Shown one piece after another: positions 4,892-6,210 of a DNA stretch of 6,210 nt. Under the pieces are notes generated by a model, which saw only the letters and a program-made list of their open reading frames with translations, did not search any database and was not told the DNA's origin. Each line of letters begins with the position of its first letter. Position 1 is the first letter of the stretch. Both the position numbers and the translations under genes were made by a program. The DNA lies in NCBI GenBank assembly GCA_949742895.1, contig CATJRT010000450.1, positions 1-6,210 of the forward strand. The letters are read 5' to 3'. Source of the DNA: an uncultured Eubacteriales bacterium. Lineage in GTDB: Bacteria; Bacillota_A; Clostridia; Oscillospirales; Oscillospiraceae.

Positions 4892-5259
4892 GCACCAGAA
4901 GAAGGCTGACCAAGGAGGAGCGCCGGGCCGTCTATGAGAAGATGGGCGGCCATTGTGCCTACTGCGGTTGCAAGCTGCGGTACTCCGATATGCAGGTGGA
5001 CCATGTGGTCCCCCTGAACGGCTATTCTGTCCAAGGCCCGGATGAGCTGGACAATATGCTGCCCGCCTGCCGGAGCTGCAACCACTACAAGGCCAGCGCG
5101 TCGCTGGAGGGCTTCCGCAAGCTGGTGGAGAATATGCCCTATGCCCTGGCCCGGGACAGCGTGACTTATCGGAACGCCGTCCGCTTCGGCCTGGTGGAGC
5201 CGAAACCGCATCATGTGGTATTTTACTTTGAGCTGATGGAAGGAGGGGACAGAGCGTGA
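4888..5259 (+). CDS. HNH endonuclease
   Basis: A 123-residue protein with a basic N-terminus (STRRRLTKEERR), a zinc pair CAYC (C23, C26), then VDHVVPLN at 37-44 with D38 and H39. DELDNMLPACRSCNHYK at 52-68 provides N56, the second zinc pair C61/C64 and N65. This is the standard zinc-bound beta-beta-alpha metal HNH nuclease, with D38-H39 and N56 as likely catalytic residues. The C-terminal 55 residues are a family-specific tail ending in FYFELMEG. Phage HNH enzymes act in packaging, homing or DNA processing; next to recU and ASCH, and away from terminase genes, a DNA-metabolism role is more likely than packaging. The start overlaps the ASCH stop as ATGA. The fold is certain; the target is unknown. 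Confidence 0.92.
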   Translation: MSTRRRLTKEERRAVYEKMGGHCAYCGCKLRYSDMQVDHVVPLNGYSVQGPDELDNMLPACRSCNHYKASASLEGFRKLVENMPYALARDSVTYRNAVRFGLVEPKPHHVVFYFELMEGGDRA

Positions 5260-5528
5260 ACGAAAGAACCGATATTCGCCCCAACGATACGGTGTTGCAT
5301 AAGCCCACCGGGGAGAGATGGGTGGTCTGCGGCGTCAACCGCGATCTCAAGACCCTTATTCCCTGTGGATACCCGTTTCCTTCCATGGCCCGCATGGAGG
5401 ACTGCGAGCTGGTCGAAAGGGCCTATGAGAAGGAGCCGCAGAGTATTGAGCAGATCGAGGCGTTGAAAAAGCACCACATGGAGAGCTACATCGACGTGAG
5501 GAGCGCCATGTTTCACGGAATCATTTAG
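5256..5528 (+). CDS. Small conserved prophage protein, 90 aa
   Basis: GTG start overlapping the HNH stop as GTGA, preceded by AAGGAGGGG at 5240-5248. The first 55 residues read as a compact beta-rich unit: DTVLHKPTGERWVVCGV, then LIPCGYPFPSMARMEDCELVER, with C25, C37 and C50. I recall this segment as conserved in clostridial phage and prophage proteins without a function. A helical, charged tail follows (residues 58-80). The VLHKPTGE...VV.GV pattern is reminiscent of a small SH3-like barrel, but this is only an impression. Coding status is strong. Confidence 0.75.
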   Translation: MNERTDIRPNDTVLHKPTGERWVVCGVNRDLKTLIPCGYPFPSMARMEDCELVERAYEKEPQSIEQIEALKKHHMESYIDVRSAMFHGII

Positions 5529-5539
5529 GAGGAAATGCT

Positions 5540-5836
5540 ATGCTGATTATGACACAATCCAAGACCGGGTTGGTCAACACAAACCAAGTCATCCGCGTCT
5601 TTGCTGCTGGCGGCGACGTGATGGCTGAGGACCGGAACGGCGCTATGACCCTGCTGGGGTCCTATGCGAAAGCCGAGCGCTGCGTGGAGATCGTGGCGGA
5701 AATTGCCGCGAAGTATGCGAGCTACATCAGGGTCGCGGGTGGCCCGTCTCTCACGGTCAACGCCTACGTCCAACCCCTCATGTTCGAGCCCCCGAAGCTC
5801 TACCAGATGCCGGAGGAGGTAGCGCAGGATGAGTAA
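5540..5836 (+). CDS. Small hypothetical prophage protein, 98 aa
   Basis: GGAGG at 5528-5532 sits 7 bases before the ATG at 5540 and decides it over the out-of-frame ATG at 5535. The first 45 residues look like a beta-rich unit (LIMTQSKTGLVN, NQVIRVFAAGGDVMAEDR, TLLGSYAKAERC), followed by a helix at 47-62 and an extended tail ending YQMPEEVAQDE. I recall similar proteins, with an I.TQ start, a LLG.Y segment and a Y.MPEE end, from Firmicute phages and mobile elements; none has a function known to me. The stop lies 8 bases beyond the next start. Coding status is well supported. Confidence 0.74.
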   Translation: MLIMTQSKTGLVNTNQVIRVFAAGGDVMAEDRNGAMTLLGSYAKAERCVEIVAEIAAKYASYIRVAGGPSLTVNAYVQPLMFEPPKLYQMPEEVAQDE

Positions 5837-6059
5837 ATTCGCCGATGATGTTAAGCTGCTGGGCGATCTCCAGTCCCTCATCGAGGAACAGAAGAAGACG
5901 GCTCAGATGAGCCCGTCCGCTCAGATGATCGTCAAGAAGGTCCTGCCCGGAGCCGGGCAGCTCCTCCCGGAGGCCCGGGAGAGAGCGGAACGCACCATCA
6001 CCGTCCTGACCGCTGCCAAGGAGCGGCTGGCCGAGCTGATGGAGGAGGCCCACAAATGA
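5829..6059 (+). CDS. Small helical hypothetical protein, 76 aa
   Basis: GGAGGAGG at 5812-5819, with a 9-base spacer, precedes the ATG, which overlaps the upstream stop by 8 bases. The product is almost wholly charged helix: residues 1-26 and 45-75, separated by a central stretch with KKVLPGAGQLLPEAR. There are no Cys, membrane segments or recognised motifs. A coiled-coil or helical-hairpin oligomer is plausible. The central codons form two adjacent GC-rich inverted repeats (5943-5980). The stop overlaps the next start as ATGA. Function unknown. Confidence 0.7.
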   Translation: MSKFADDVKLLGDLQSLIEEQKKTAQMSPSAQMIVKKVLPGAGQLLPEARERAERTITVLTAAKERLAELMEEAHK

Positions 6060-6210
6060 GCGCCCGGCGGGAGAAGCGTCTCCGTAAGCTGGAGGAAAAG
6101 CTCGAATACATGAACGGGCGGGTACACGCCCTGGAATTTAGAGTTCTTTCCATGGAGGAGAAGGCGGACGCCCTGGAGGTCAAGGACGCCGACTGGGCCC
6201 CGGCCCCTCC
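6056..6210 (+). CDS. Coiled-coil hypothetical protein, 3' end outside window
   Basis: ATG in an ATGA overlap with the preceding stop, with GGAGGAGG at 6041-6048 and a 7-base spacer. The 51 visible residues start MSARREKRLRKLEEKLEYMN and continue with heptad-like spacing of Leu, Met and Val (VHALEFRVLSMEEKADALEV), a strong coiled-coil pattern, then turn Pro/Ala-rich (WAPAP) at the window edge. The frame is open to the end of the window. No function can be assigned from this fragment; the ribosome site and overlap make it a likely gene. Confidence 0.68.
   Translation, partial: MSARREKRLRKLEEKLEYMNGRVHALEFRVLSMEEKADALEVKDADWAPAP

Noticed and set aside
4510..5214. A 234-residue open frame on the - strand
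   Set aside because: It is the antisense shadow of the ASCH and HNH genes, with no domain or suitable ribosome site recognised.
4388..5395. A 335-residue open frame on the - strand opposite ASCH and HNH
   Set aside because: It lies opposite genes with clear conserved domains, its product is Pro/Arg/Ser-rich with no recognisable motif, and long antisense frames are expected in GC-rich coding DNA.
1..6210. CRISPR array, tRNA, insertion sequence, attachment site or rho-independent terminator
   Set aside because: No regularly spaced repeats, cloverleaf, terminal inverted repeats, transposase or integrase, or GC hairpin followed by a T run was seen.

Overview
The window is a tightly packed stretch of 15 co-directional genes, all on the + strand, with no structural, integration or replication-initiation genes. 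It looks like part of the early or accessory region of a temperate phage or prophage (less likely another mobile element) from a fairly GC-rich Firmicute, most plausibly a gut clostridium of the Oscillospiraceae/Lachnospiraceae kind. The evidence is a strong AGGAGG-type ribosome binding site before nearly every gene, several GTG starts, 4-base start/stop overlaps at seven junctions, and the gene families themselves (Gp37/Gp68-type DUF5131, DUF6011-like zinc protein, RecU, ASCH, HNH and small clostridial-prophage proteins). The host assignment is inference from composition and family recall.

Layout. Positions 2-535 hold the 3' part of a SleB-like cell wall hydrolase gene that begins upstream of the window. 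Positions 532-1498 hold four small Cys-rich genes: a half DnaJ-type zinc protein, a 116-residue Cys/His protein, a 62-residue protein with eight Cys, and a DUF6011-like zinc protein ending in a possible sliding-clamp binding peptide. Positions 1502-2518 encode a DUF5131 (phage Gp37/Gp68) protein with a radical-SAM-type CxxxCxxC motif. Positions 2522-3301 encode a PP-loop ATPase of the PAPS-reductase family, in visibly lower-GC DNA than its neighbours. Positions 3318-3919 hold two small prophage-type genes, the second probably with a frameshifted 3' end. Positions 3843-4427 encode a RecU-type Holliday junction resolvase. Positions 4424-5259 encode an ASCH protein and an HNH nuclease. Positions 5256-6210 hold four small hypothetical genes, the last cut by the window end.

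How they may work together. RecU and HNH are DNA-processing enzymes, and the DUF6011-like protein may join a DNA-metabolism complex through the host clamp. The adjacent DUF5131 and PP-loop genes are the best candidates for unusual chemistry (nucleic-acid or sulfur-related modification), but no substrate can be read from the sequence. No convincing promoter, terminator, tRNA, CRISPR array, insertion sequence or attachment site was seen; the largest intergenic gap is 16 bases, so the whole window reads as one polycistronic unit transcribed from outside.
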